NCBI GenBank assembly: GCA_033065855.1
Contig: JAVXUO010001893.1
Location: 85,827 to 149,826, forward strand
Direction: 5' to 3'
Origin: Escallonia rubra
Lineage: Eukaryota; Streptophyta; Magnoliopsida; Escalloniales; Escalloniaceae
DNA length: 64,000 nucleotides
Numbering within the stretch: position 1 is the first letter of the stretch; each line of letters opens with the position of its first letter. Under the pieces are notes generated by a model. That model worked only from the letters and a program-made list of their open reading frames with translations, was not told the origin of the DNA and did not search any database. Shown in pieces: positions 35,288-46,629 of this stretch. A program made the translations under genes and the position numbers.

Positions 35288-36196
35288 GGTTAATTACAAA
35301 ACTGTCCCCTGAGGTTTACACGTTTTTGCACTTTGCCCCCTGTGTTTACAACTTTTGCAATACTGTCCCCTGAGGTTGACAAAACCATTGCAAACAGCTC
35401 GACGTCCAATTTTGGGCGTTAAGTCCGCATGTGCACAGCACATGCCGTTTTGGCATGGGCAAATCGGTCAATTTCCCTTCCCCATCTTCCCCACTGTGAC
35501 ACTGCAGTGTGGCCCCATGGTGGTCCACGTCTGGTGCGACCAGAATTATGGCTGGCCGATGATAAGTCCCATGCGGTGGTGGTAGCGACTCGTTGGCTGC
35601 GGTGCGGCGGTTGCGGAGTCTCGGTGAAGGGGCAGCTGTAGTTGCTCACCGGTGATGGGGCTGCCGTGATCTGGAAGAGGCGTTGACCGGCGATGGGGCT
35701 GCCGACCAGAGTTTCTCACCAGAGACTGAATGGTGGCCGGCGACAGCGATCGCACGGCGACTTGGCGGTGGCAGCGGCATCTCGGCTACAGCACGGTGGT
35801 CACGGGGATGTTGTGTTGTGGTGTACGATGTAGGCGGCGCCGGAGTTCATTGCCGGTGAGGAACGTGGCCAGCAATGGGGACGCCGGAGATGGGAGCGGC
35901 GCTGCCCGATTAGGGCCTGCTGCCTGCGGAGAGGAAGATAAAGGAGAGAGATAGGAGGGTAATGGGGTTTAGGGTTTTCAGAGGGCTTTGGTAAGGGAAA
36001 TTATCGATTTGCCCATTCCAAAACGGCATGTGCTGTGCATATGCGGACTTAACGCCCAAAATTGGGCGGACGTCCAATTTTGGAGCTGTTTGCAACGATT
36101 TTGTCAACCTCGGGGGACAGTATTGCAAAAGTTGTAAACACAGGGGACAAAGTGCAAAAACGTGTAAACTTCAGGGGACAATTTTGTAATTAACCC
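35288..36196. mobile_element. Mutator-like MITE / Pack-MULE with ~190-bp terminal inverted repeats
   Basis: GGTTAATTACAAAACTGTCC at the left is mirrored at the right, and the match extends through 'ctttgcccc..gtgtttacaac', the GCTGTTTGCAA segment and GCACATGCCG to about 190 bp per arm. The 10-bp target duplication TAAAATTTAA (35278-35287 and 36197-36206) is present once in the sister LTR, proving the insertion. The ~520-bp centre is GC-rich with many CGGCG triplets, like captured plant exon sequence, but no domain was recognised. Confidence 0.9.
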
Positions 36197-36220
36197 TAAA
36201 ATTTAACAATATATATATAG

Positions 36221-36495
36221 GGAGCTGATCAATTACTCGCGCGGGCAAATGAGGCTGAGTTGTCAGTCCGATCTAGCCATCCAGGGGCGAGATATGCACG
36301 CTCCAGATCTCGTCGTCCACTACATAATGTAGCGGAAAGTATTATTGTCAACAGTACCGTCCGCTACATTATGTAGCGGACGACGGAAAAAAAAAAGCAC
36401 AAAAAAAAAATTTATGGACCGTCCACAGATCGCGCATGGACGGCCAAATTGCGCTGACAACTTAAACCAATTTGCATGCGTGAGCAATGGATTAG

Positions 36496-36498
<3 letters not shown>
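36221..36498. mobile_element. Palindromic MITE in an AT microsatellite (copy 2)
   Basis: The left end GGAGCTGATCAATTACTCGC and the right end, read inverted as GAGCTAATCCATTGCTCACG, form terminal repeats of about 28 bp. The centre (36310-36385) holds two CTACATNATGTAG palindromes, the right one in the form CCGCTACATTATGTAGCGG, inside a larger hairpin, the same design as 611-870. It is flanked by AT repeats on both sides. The sister LTR has only the microsatellite at this site. Confidence 0.85.

Positions 36499-36529
<31 letters not shown>
36499..36529. repeat. (AT)n microsatellite
   Basis: AT run to the right of the MITE, corresponding to the LTR microsatellite at 31229. Confidence 0.95.
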
Positions 36530-36530
<1 letters not shown>

Positions 36531-36861
36531 TCTTCTCCTTTTTCTCCCCAAATCTCTCTTAGTCATTTCAAAATCCTTTATTTTTCTCCATAGATCTCTC
36601 TCTGCCATTTTAAAATAACTAAGTTGAGAAATCAGATCTTTATATAATAAACCCTGATTAATTTTAACTTCTCGAGAGTGACCGGCTCAGCTTCATTTAT
36701 TTCTCTATTGCACCCACTTTTGTCCTTAGCTACTGGTATTATAACTTGTCATTCATAATATTGTTCAAGTCAAACGTCGCTAAGGACTCAAAAGAACATC
36801 GCTCATAGAAACTGTTGCTTGAGAAATAATGACCAACGAACCCTAGCTTCGAGGTATTACA

Positions 36862-37930
36862 CAACACAGCGAAGCATGAGTCAGTATCCTTTGTGGACTG
36901 TTTCGCGGGGTATAACCAGATAAAAATTGATCCTGAGGACTAACATAAGACATTCTTCACCAACCACTGGGGTACTTTCTATTCACAACAATGCCTTTTA
37001 GTTTGAATCACGCCGAGGCTACATACCAGCGAGCCGCTACCACCCTATTCCATGATATAACCCACAAGGAGGTGGAAGTGTATGTGGATGATATGATGAT
37101 CAAATTGAAAATAAGGTGAGATCATTTTACAGTGTTGAGAAAATACTTTCAGAGGCTAAGGCAGTACAATGTGTGGTTGAACCCGTAAATGTGTGTATTC
37201 GGAGTCACAACAGAGAAGTTACTAGGTTTCATGGTAACGAAACGAGGCATAAAGGTGGACCCAACCAAAGTCAAAGCCATAGTTGAGATGCTCCTACCCA
37301 AGACCGAGAAGGAAATCCAAGGATTCTTGGGTAGAATCCATTACATCAGTCGGTTCATATCCCAATAAAATATGATCTATGAGCCTGTATTCAAAATATT
37401 GAATAAGGATTCGAGCAAATAATGAAACGTATTATGCTAAGGAGCCTTCGACAATATAACCGTGAAACCAATTCTAGCAGTACCTTAGCAACCCTCTAGT
37501 CCTCAGCCCTCCTATACCCGGTAGCCCTTTTGTTACTATACCTAACCATGACAGATACTGCAGCAGAAGCCATGTTAGCCCAACATTTGGAAAATTCATT
37601 GGTTAAAAGGGTCATATATATGTAAGTATGAAGTTGACCCAAGGAGAGGTGAACTATTCAGCCGTAGTGAAAACATGTGTATCTTTTTTTAGGTAACACA
37701 AGGATTGAGACACTACGTCCTGGCGTACCCTATCAAGTTGTTGGCTAGAATAGACCTATGAAGTACTCATTTGAGAAGCCCGTCCTATCTAATCGCACAG
37801 CCAAATGGCTTTTGTTGTTGTCCAAATTTGACATTACCTATGTCATCCAGAAATAGATCAAAGGAAAGGCCATGGCCGACTTGTTAGCCAATTGTCCGAC
37901 GGAGGATACTAGTTGATGCGAGGCGAGGTT
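36862..37930 (+). pseudogene. GypsyA reverse transcriptase (C-terminal part) and degenerate RNase H
   Basis: The sequence resumes mid-domain: SFVDCFAGYNQIKIDPED (about 36889-36942), then the thumb-proximal ATYQRAAT and VYVDDMMIK (about 37078-37107) carrying the catalytic DD, then GFMVTKRGIKVDPTKVKAI (about 37225-37280). A tail like the inactive RNase H that follows RT in Tat elements lies at about 37790-37915. The N-terminal third was lost at the insertion. Frameshifts and stops occur throughout. Confidence 0.8.
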
Positions 37931-37964
37931 CCCATATGAAGGAATACCCATTGTTGAAGCTTAG

Positions 37965-38330
37965 ATAAGATGGCAGTCATACTTTGATGGTGCAAAGAAC
38001 ATTAAGGGCTTTGGAGTAGGGGTATTGTTAATCTTACCAAATGAAGCCAATTCACCTATAGCAATCAAGCTGACTTTTGACAGTACTGAGAATACTGCCA
38101 AATACGAAGCTTGTATCATTGGTTTAGAGATGGCCCTAAACCTAGGAGTTTGGGAGATTACAGTATAAAGAGATTCAGCGTTGATCATATACCAGATCCA
38201 AGGTATATGGAGAATCATATATGAACATCTACAAGTATATTATGTCTACTTGGAGAAGATTGTAGACCGGTTTGAAGATGTGGAATTCTATTACCTAGCC
38301 TATTAAAAAACAACTTTGCCAATGCCCTAG
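37965..38330 (+). pseudogene. GypsyA archaeal-type RNase H
   Basis: YFDGAKNIKGFGVGV, AKYEACIIGLEMALNLGV and RDSALIIYQIQG supply the D, E and D positions of the fold. It lies between RT and integrase as a second RNase H, typical of Tat/Ogre elements. One stop precedes RDSAL (about 38166). Confidence 0.8.
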
Positions 38331-38559
38331 CCACCCTTGCATCAATAGTTGACATACCTGAAGGACAGGAGGTAAAGCCATTTTTCATACAGAAGAGAGA
38401 CCACCCAGCTTAGTGCTTCATGATAGCACCTGTATAAGAAGATGGAGTAGCCGAGCCTTGGTGTACTGATATACAAAATCTCATCGGGACAGAAAATATC
38501 CCGAGGGATGTTCTGTAAAGGATCGGGTGGCTTTAAGAAGATGGGCAGTAAAGTTCATC

Positions 38560-39680
38560 ATGTGTGACTGAGATTGTACAAAAGGCATTATAATGGAGAA
38601 CATTTTTTATGTGTAATCAAGAAAGTGAGTAGCCAAATCATGCAAGATATACACGCAGTAGAGTGTGGACCGCACATGAACCGACGAGTGCTAGCAAAGA
38701 AAGTACTCCGACGGAGATACTACTGGAGTACTATAGAGCAAGACTATGTTAAGTATGTGGGGAAGTGCCATAAATGTCAGGTGTATGCTAACTTGCAACG
38801 CCTTTCTACCTGAGAGTTGTACAACATGACCTCATTTTGCTCTTTCTCAGCTTGAGGAATCGACATCATAGGGAAGATCAGTTCCAAGGCATCTAACCGA
38901 CATGAATTTCTACTAGTAGCCATAGATTACTTCACAAAGTGTGTGGAGGCTGCGTCGTACCCTGTGCTCAACTCCAGGGAGGTGACTCTGTTCAACAAAA
39001 CAAACATTATTTGCCGCTACCATGGGAGTTGATCTCATGGAATGGGTTATACTTTGAAAGAGAAGTCACAGACCTAGCCGAGGAGTATGATATCACTCGA
39101 CACCACTCGTCACCATACAGACCACATACTAATGGGGCTGTGGAAGTCGCCAATAAGAATATAAAGAGCATGTTGAGTAAGATGACAGATACCTGCAGGA
39201 GTTGCCCGGATAAGCTCCCTTACGCTCTCTAGGGCTAAAGGACATCGGTGAGAACGTCAACCGGGGCTACCCCATACTCATTAGTCTACAGCATAGAGTC
39301 CGTACTCCAGGTAGAATTGGAAGTCAACTCTCTTAGAGTGCTATTGGATAATCAAATAGCCGAGGAAGACTGGGTGAGACACTGGTTCAAAGAATAGGGG
39401 TTGGAAAATGAGAAAGGTTGAAGGCACTTTATCACATTCAGGGTTGCTAGAAGAGGATTGCCTAAGTATTCAGTAAGCGAGTAAAGGGACACAGATTGAA
39501 AAAAGGAGATCTGGTGTTAAAGGAGAACATTGTACGAATTTGAAAACTGCGAGGAAAATTAGAACCTAATTGGTCCACTCCTTATATGATCAATCAAATC
39601 ATGACTGAGGGTGCCGCGTTGTTAGTCGAGTTAGATGGAATTGAGTTGTCGCCGTTAGTTAATCTAGGTTGATTAAAGAA
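38560..39680 (+). pseudogene. GypsyA integrase
   Basis: An HHCC zinc-binding part (HAVECGPHMNRR ... CHKCQVY, about 38660-38790) is followed by the core with LLVAIDYFTK (first catalytic D, about 38908), a disrupted second D region around 39025 and SSPYRPHTNGAVEVANKNIK (catalytic E, about 39108-39165). The C-terminus reads VNLGRLKKYYA and stops at 39691. One frameshift lies near 39030, and stops occur after PYAL (39230). Integrase inserts the cDNA; this copy is dead. Confidence 0.8.
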
Positions 39681-40090
39681 ATATTATGCTTGACTGAGTT
39701 TTGTAATTGAACTACTAATGACCTGATCCTCCATAAGAACATTTTTTCAGCATACACAAATTGATGTAATACATATATAGAGGTACGTAGGCAACCCGTA
39801 AAGTTATCTCGGGTGCTATCAAGTTTTAATAAAATTCTTTTATTCCATTGATTATATTCTAGAGAAAAATAAAAATGCTCAGTAAGAGGAAAACCTTACA
39901 AAAAGTGGCCTAGGAAAAAGTTAGGGGCAAAGAAAAATAAAAATCAGAAAAAATGCTAGAAGAAAATAAAATAAAATGTCCATTAGGACGAAAACCCTGT
40001 AAAGGACGGCCTAGGCCAAAGTTAGGGCAAGAAAATCCTTAGTCCTATCAGCAACGTATAGGATATCCATCAGCATCATTTTTATGTTCA

Positions 40091-41738
40091 TCATGTCGTA
40101 CTATTCTTGTCGTTTATGATTAACTTCCACATCTCTAGATTTCTTGTAAACCGACCTTTGAGATATAGGAATGTCATCCTCCAATTCCTCCGCTTGGAAA
40201 GACGGTCTTTATCCATTTTTTCTTTATCTTTATTACCCTTCCTGTCAAACTGAGCCTCGAGATAAGCATCCATACCGGCTTCCGAGTTTCGAGTAGCTTT
40301 GATAGTAGGATTTCTCTTCGGTGACTTCTTCTTTAGCAGCAAAGTGGGATGTCGCTGGGGCTCATCCATGTGTAAAGACTGCATCAGATTCTCGTTAGCA
40401 TCAAACTTCTCCTTGAACATTTGGGAGACGATCTAAGACCACCTGATCCAAGTGACCCGAACTTCACCTTCAACCTGAGGATGACAAAAATTTTGTATTA
40501 TGCTCTGAGAAGACTTGCCAAACTCAGACACCTCCAAGCTTATCCCAATAGTAGCACGAGCTTCCTCATTGGCTTGATCCAAAGTTCTATCTCACAAGCA
40601 CTCCGGAAGCCCCAGTTAAGCTCTACCCTCACTTTGCTCTTCAAAGCTAATATCATTTCCTGAACAAGGGTTCATGGTCAATAGATGTAGACATTAGACA
40701 ACAAGGGAGCTACCAGCTCTATATCGGTAAGGAAATGTCTAAAAATGTGGGTATAAGGAGGAGAGCGCAACCTCGCAAAATAGTCTCGATTATGGAAGGG
40801 CTAAGGGCTTATTCCCCCACAAACTCCCCTAGGCTTTTAGGATTACCTGCTCATAATCAAACTGCCTAAGATCAGATCGATGTGTAATGCAATCCCAGAA
40901 GATAAACGCAGTGATACTCAGTTATTCTCAGAATTAACCGGTGGGCCCCCGACCATTTACAGTACCACCAAATATCCTTGGACTCATGCACACAAAAGAA
41001 GCGAGTCCACTCGTTTATGCCAGAATGACCTTTGAAGAGTAAAGGTCGAGAACGGAAAGCGTTGGGGCTAAACCCTACAGCAGCAGGTTTGGCTATCAGG
41101 TGCATATGCCCCCAAAAGGAACACTGGGATCTTTATGAACATCAGTGATGCCAAGAAATGTTTCAGCTACTACTAAGAGGATTAGGGTTTTACCTTAGGT
41201 GGACACTTGGAACAAAATGTTAACCAAACTCAAGTCAGCAACCCCTAGGCCAGGACAAACTGAGATATTTGGCTACAAAGCATAGTGGTAGGTCTGGCAC
41301 TCGACCATCGGCATACTGTTGATCAGGACCAGTCAGCTTGGTAGAAAAGTATTCTCTCAAGGGAGAGAGCTGAATACCATCATCCCAAATGAAAAATCAA
41401 GTGCGTTCCTTTTTTTATCTTCAATAATGTTTTGAGGGCCTTGGCATAAACATCTTGAACGACCAGAACAATAATTGGCAGTTTGGCTGGGATATCTACC
41501 AGGGCTGAGAATTCCTCAAAGGTAGGGCAAAGTTCAGTTAGACCAAATTGAAAGACATGATTATCGGCATCCCAGAATTTGCAAGCCGCATGGATAATAT
41601 CTTTGCGAACCACCTCAAGCTCATCACATATTTTAGTTTGAATCGCCTATCTAACTGGATCAATTCAATCTGTGTTGAAGGAGTCCACAAAAGCCCAAAA
41701 TTAGAACTCGAAGATCATGGGATCATCTTCGAAAGCCA
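40091..41738 (-). pseudogene. Antisense ORF 1 of GypsyA, retrotransposon-associated DUF type
   Basis: On the minus strand, starting near 41738, the reading contains ACKFWDADNHVFQFGLTELCPTFEEF (about 41565-41500). This is the W/F...FGxxELxPTxEEF signature found at the start of antisense ORFs in plant Tat elements (I believe DUF7745, not certain). WTRFFCVHESKDIWW (about 41010) and a Lys-rich tail (40420-40091) fit the later parts. Several stops and shifts break it. The function is unknown in the family. It lies between integrase and the PMD gene, opposite to gag-pol. Confidence 0.6.
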
Positions 41739-42405
41739 TTAAGAGTTCTGAGAAGAGAGTAAGGGTGAATTTTATTATTAAAGGATGAGTCCTGAATATT
41801 TATAGTCAAGTAGCCCTAATTTGTAAAGAGTTAGGAGTCAAATATTGAAAAATCATAGTATTTTATCAAAGACTATCTGGTCAATTCTTCTATTTAATTT
41901 GCACAGTTGGTGGTCCATATTTTTTTATCAACGATCCGGTTATCTCAAGAAAATTGTATTTTCTTTTGACAACAGGCCTGTTTTGGTTTAAAATTTTGAT
42001 TTTATCTCTGACTAACCGTCTGGTTTGGACTTATATTTGGATTTAGGTTCTGACCAACCGACTGGTTTTCCTTAAGAAAATTGTTAGTCACTGACTAACT
42101 GGCCGATTAGTCAGTCTTAGTCGAATTTTGAAGGGTTTACTTACTTGGCCTACCCTCAACCTGCCATGCCTCAATTCTCAAGTTCTAATTCTCATCCCTT
42201 CGAATCCCATCCTCTTTCTTTCTATGCATGTATGTGAGCATATAAAGAAGGTATATACTTTTATAGGAAATTAATTGAGGAGTCATCAACTAAAAAGCAC
42301 ATAGCAATAAATGTTTAAAACATCACTGTCTGGAATCTAGTCCATAAGGGACTCTAACAAATGTTCTAATAGTTAGGCCTACTCTAGACCTAAGAGCTAA
42401 TAGCA

Positions 42406-44903
42406 TCAATCATCCTCATGCCTTTCTCTAGGACAACCTGGGCTAGGCACCTTCTCTCGACTGGACTTCGGGGCCTTCCGGGATCCCTTCTCGGTAGGTT
42501 CTTCCTCAGGCTCCTCGGGAGTAGCGTTTGTCTTTGTAGCCTCGCCTTCACTCTCTGCTTCATTTTTTTCCTTTTTCGGCTCGCGGAAGGACTCCACTAT
42601 CACCATCTTTTTCGATTGAAGTTTCTTGTATGTGTGACGGAAGACTGTGGCGATCCAAGATGATTTTCGTCTTCACTTCAATGGAGATGTTAGTCCCTTC
42701 CTTTTGCTTCCGTTAGCCACTTTGTTTCTTTTATACGCTGGTGGTCTGGGCTTTACTTTGGTCCAAGGCCGGTTCACTTTTATACTTTTCACATGCTTGC
42801 CCCTGGGAAGGACCGAGGTCGCCCTAGGGGTACCAGTAGCAGCAACAATAGGGTCTGGGGGCTCCACGAAGCTCTACCAACAGCTCAATCCACCTTCCAA
42901 AGCCGACACTGATGGAGTGGGAGTAGGCGTATCTATGGCCTCCTCCTAAGGACCATACACTGAAAACATGTCTTGGTAGTCGTACACCATACCATTAAGG
43001 CGTTGCATCATCCGGTACGCCTCTTGGAGTAGGGAGCAGGGGACCTACATAAGAAAAATCACCAAGTAAAAGTTTAGCATGCATGAATAATGAATAAACA
43101 AAGAAAAGTTGAGTCTAGTGACTACTGTTTAGATTCGGACCAACTCTTTGAGCCAAAAAAACTCCAAGTCCTTCTTCGGTTTCGAGATGAGCTCATGCTC
43201 TTCAGTTTTCCCTTTTGGGTATATTGGCAGCATCCATTGAGGGAATGGAAGACATTTGGCCACATCATCTTCGTTCTTCCGCTTGCCTTTCTTCTCCAGG
43301 ACCGCCCATTCTCTTTGGATCTTCTTCAGCCATTCCCAGTTAAGGGAGGGTTCCAGGTTCTCTCTCAGAATGCCTTGTATGTCTGATGATCGTTCGGCCA
43401 CTGTAGGGACAACACTAGAATACCCCGAGGTAAGGTTAACTTCAACCTCCTAGCCAGCTCTATCATGTAGTACATCTCCTCAAGAGGGGCTACTAGTATC
43501 CTAAAACCCATAGCTTCTAGATAGTGCTGAGGAAGCACTATATCCCTAAGGTAGAACTCTTCCTGCAAAAGTCCCACCAATAACATAAGCACCGAGTGCG
43601 GGTCAACTCCTCGGCATACTCCTCCAACTTGTGCCACCACCGAGAGAGGGATTCCTGAGCTCAAGGGACAATTGTGAGAATTTGGCAAACACACATAGAA
43701 AGAAAATGGCATAATCTAGAAGTTTGCTTAACAGGCACCCTGTCAACCTATTGAAATTGTCTCGATGCACAAAATCTGAAACCCCAACCTGTTCGTCTCT
43801 AAAATTCCACCGATTCATCATCGGTGTAGCCTAAATAGAAGGTGCATCCCTCAGGCAAGAAGAGCGAGAACCCAGAACCTTAAAAGTCAAAATCTGTGAG
43901 AGCAAACGTGGCATATGTGAGTTTATGTCTAGAATAAGTACGAAATTATTAATGAATAATCTAGAAGCTCAGACATACCTCCCAGACATTGTAATATCCC
44001 ATGAAGTTAAGCGATTGCCTTTGGGAAATAACACCCATCGATCGGTATAGATAAGCCAGAAAGGTAGTACCCCACTCGTACTCCCTAATCTCCTCAATCA
44101 CCTCAAGAGTCAGAAGGCACCATAGCTGGACAGAGTCGTCCCTATTACTAAATAGGGTTTTCCCTAGAGTGTAAAGCAAAAAACCCCGGATGAATTGATC
44201 GACTACCATGGGCTCTACCCTTTCTAAATTCATGTACTCGTAGTGAGCACAGATGGAACCCAAGAGTATCAAACCACCCTTCATGAAGGATGGCTCATAG
44301 CCCAGAAAACAAACGGGCCTTCCTTGACAACAAACACTAGTGATGTTCGTAAAATCGAACAGGGTGATTGTAGCCTCCCCGAACGGCATATAGAAGGTGT
44401 TGGTGGAACCCCACCAAAGCTCAGTGAGACAAAGATGGTGTTTCTTACTCCAGGTAAAAACGTGCAACCCATCTAGGAAAGGACGAAAACCCATAGCAGT
44501 CATTTTATTCCTAACATGAGGGGGAATTTTTGGCCAATCTCTGACAAGGTTATAGGAGCTCCTATATCGCATGTTCATGAGGGGGGGCTGTGAATTCACA
44601 TAACGAAGAAGAAAACTTAAAGAAACGTACAGTTCATGAAAGAATTGCATGAAAAAGCTAATACGTCTGCTACCGTGCATGGGTATGGCGTGTATGTGAA
44701 ACAAGGCGAAAGAGCGTATGTCTAGACGAAATTTTTTGGTAAAACATACCTGCTCCAACAAACTGGAGAGCGTTAAGGTGAGTGCCTTGCTCCAGGGTGA
44801 GCAAAGATTTATCATCGGCCCGGTTTTTTGGCCAAAATCTAGAGATCTTTCTGATTTGGGGTCCTTCTTCGTGCCCTTTGCAAGTTTGCATATACTCCTC
44901 CAT
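42406..44903 (-). pseudogene. Antisense ORF 2 of GypsyA: spliced plant mobile domain (PMD) gene
   Basis: Exon 1 starts with ATG at 44903 and ends at a GTATGT donor (exon edge 44750). Exon 2 (44587-43979) follows a TTCACAG acceptor and ends at another GTATGT donor. It contains SFNTDRHTFY-like WGSTNTFYMPFGEATITLF and YEWGTTFLAYLYR, the core of the plant mobile domain (PF10536, MAIN/MAIL-like). Exon 3 starts at about 43893 in phase; it has one in-frame stop (43831-43833) before MMNRWNFRDEQ..DFVHRDNFNRLTG. Further C-terminal pieces (43712-43129, 42606-42406) are Lys/Glu-rich and out of phase with each other. PMD genes exist both as host genes and in gypsy elements; here the position between integrase and 3' end and the antisense direction fit the latter. 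Confidence 0.7.
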
Positions 44904-45639
44904 ATCTTTGCTAAAGTTGAGAAAGATTGGGATGAAATTGGTGGTACTTATGGGGTAGGGGTGTGATTAGGGCTAGATTACATCACCTACAATTCCTAGA
45001 GAGAAGAAAATCTGAAAGAGATTGGAATGAGATTGAATTAGAAGTGTTTGAAAAACAAAATCCTAAAATCGCGAAGAAAGTTAGGAGGCTAAATCGGTCA
45101 GTTTTGTCATTTAAGTTGGTCAAGATGATTGATCAACCGACTGGTTTTAGACTCTTCAAAGTTTAAAAATCCCAATCTCTCTAAATAATCGGCTGGTTTT
45201 CGTGCCGAATTTTAAATTTTTTTCAAAACCTACTGACTAACCGGCTGGTTTTCGACTTAGAAGTTTTAAAATTTTCAATCTCTCATCGATTCTGGTCAAC
45301 TAGCCGGTTTTCACACCTTTTTCAAATAAATAAATAAATCTTTTGAGGGCGCCTGCTTGTATGCTTTTAGTTATTGCAACATCAATACCATTTTTGCGTG
45401 ATTGTCTGCATGTGCATTGTTGCATGATATATGTTCATTCGCACGAGGGCGTTATTATCTAGTGTTGGTATGTTTGCATGCCTGCTATGCATGCCCTACG
45501 TCTTATCTTTGGGTTGGTTCACTACCCAGAAATTTTCAAATCTATTGCTTTATTCAAAAATTCTTGTACGGTGTAAGACCAATGCAAGACTCTGCGTTCA
45601 TTGTCAATCGCAACGTTATACTCCCTTCAAGCGAATTGA

Positions 45640-46255
45640 TGAATTGATTTTCTCCATTCAAAGTCCGACCGCTTTAGACCATTGTTGGCTCCAGCTGTTA
45701 TTCAGGTTCTTACTTTGCTCGTCGACCCCTTTGAATCAATTTGAGGGCTCCGATAACGTTAAAAGTTTCTCTTATTTTGTCCGTTAACCCTTTCAAATCA
45801 ATTCGAGGGCTCTGGTAACAGTCAAAATCATTTCCATCTTGTACGTCGACCATTGTCGACCCTTTCAAATCGATTTGGGGGCTTCGGCAACATACACGAT
45901 TCGTTTACACATCTAGATAGACGACCACATCAAATCAATTTGGGGCCTCCGGTATCTAGACATGTACTTGTCTGTCCACCATCTAAATCGATTTGCTACC
46001 TACGGTAATAGATAAGGTATTTCTCTTCAATATATCGTTCGTCGACCCTTTCAAATTGATTTGGGAGCTCCCGTAACAAACTGTTTACTATCTCTTTTAC
46101 ATGTCTAAATGACCACTTCGAATCGATTTGAGGGCTCCAGCATGTAGACATGAGTTTTGTCTGTCAACCACTCAAATCGATTTGGTAGCTCTAGTAACAT
46201 GTAAAATTATTTTAATGTATTGTTTGATGACCAATCATTGTCAGTGTTAGCTCCG
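45640..46255 (+). repeat. Tandem array E, ~60-70-bp unit, 3' region of GypsyA
   Basis: About eight diverged copies of TCAAATCGATTTGGGGGCTC followed by 'cggtaaca', spaced 60-70 bp. AAATCGATTT is palindromic. Arrays at this position are typical of Tat/Ogre elements. Confidence 0.8.
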
Positions 46256-46531
46256 GCTTTGAATACTATCTATATCCCATCGAACTACGTTGGTCTAATT
46301 CATCCTGGGAGGATAAGTAAGAACCTTGTAAAGGTCTAACTTCATATATGTGTTAGTCTTTGAGTCTATCTTTAAGCCACGTGATCTTTTTCCGTATTTT
46401 TACTATAAAAATGTGTTGCCATTCTTCTTTATATGTTGCTCGCGCTCTCCATCCCCGAGGGGCTCTCCAAAGCAGGGGGGCAGGGGCCTCAAGTTCCCCT
46501 TCGCTGACAAGATTGCATTCGGAGAGCTCAA

Positions 46532-46545
46532 ACTCTAAGTGGGAG
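46532..46545 (+). other. Possible polypurine tract at the GypsyA 3' end
   Basis: AAGTGGGAGGACTTG is followed by TGTCCCCACCC. The following bases do not match the GypsyA 5' LTR beyond a few positions, so the assignment is weak. Confidence 0.35.
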
Positions 46546-46629
46546 GACTTGTCCCCACCCACCTGAGCCCTAATATGCCCTAGTGATTTTTCCACACTTG
46601 TAACTTCCACTTTCATTTTACAAGTTTCA

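Larger units (their letters stand above)
29017..36861 (-). mobile_element. Long-LTR, short-interior non-autonomous LTR retrotransposon (element 3)
   Basis: Two copies of one sequence, about 29017-31654 and 32494-36861, flank an 839-bp interior. On the minus strand the LTR runs from TGTAATACC/TGTAACACC to GGTCGCGACA, and the interior opens with TGGTATCAGAGC, the initiator-Met tRNA primer site. The interior has no protein domains. The left copy (3' LTR in sense) lacks its last ~620 bp, and GypsyA sequence is missing at the same junction, pointing to a deletion after insertion. The intact LTR without later insertions is about 3.2 kb, unusually long for so short an interior. Confidence 0.85.
32494..36861 (-). 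repeat. 5' LTR (sense) of element 3, with MULE and MITE insertions
   Basis: 4368 bp between TGTCGCGACC (32494) and GGTATTACA (36861) as read on plus. About 1.2 kb is due to the two later insertions. Splice-like or start-region signals near the primer-site end were not resolved. Confidence 0.85.
24993..46545 (+). mobile_element. GypsyA: decayed Tat/Ogre-type Ty3/gypsy retrotransposon
   Basis: The 5' LTR (24993-26261) and a Tat-type primer site are followed by gag, protease, RT, archaeal-type RNase H and integrase in that order on the plus strand. Two antisense genes and a tandem array follow before a purine-rich tract at 46532-46545. The archaeal RNase H and the long 3' region with antisense genes mark the Tat/Ogre lineage. 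The coding region has many stops and is split by another LTR element at 29017-36861, with loss of the protease-RT junction. No matching 3' LTR (TGTAGACACCC) was found, so the right boundary is uncertain. Confidence 0.8.

Noticed and set aside
45640..46255. CRISPR array
   Set aside because: Repeats are diverged, unit and spacer lengths vary, and the context is a plant retrotransposon.
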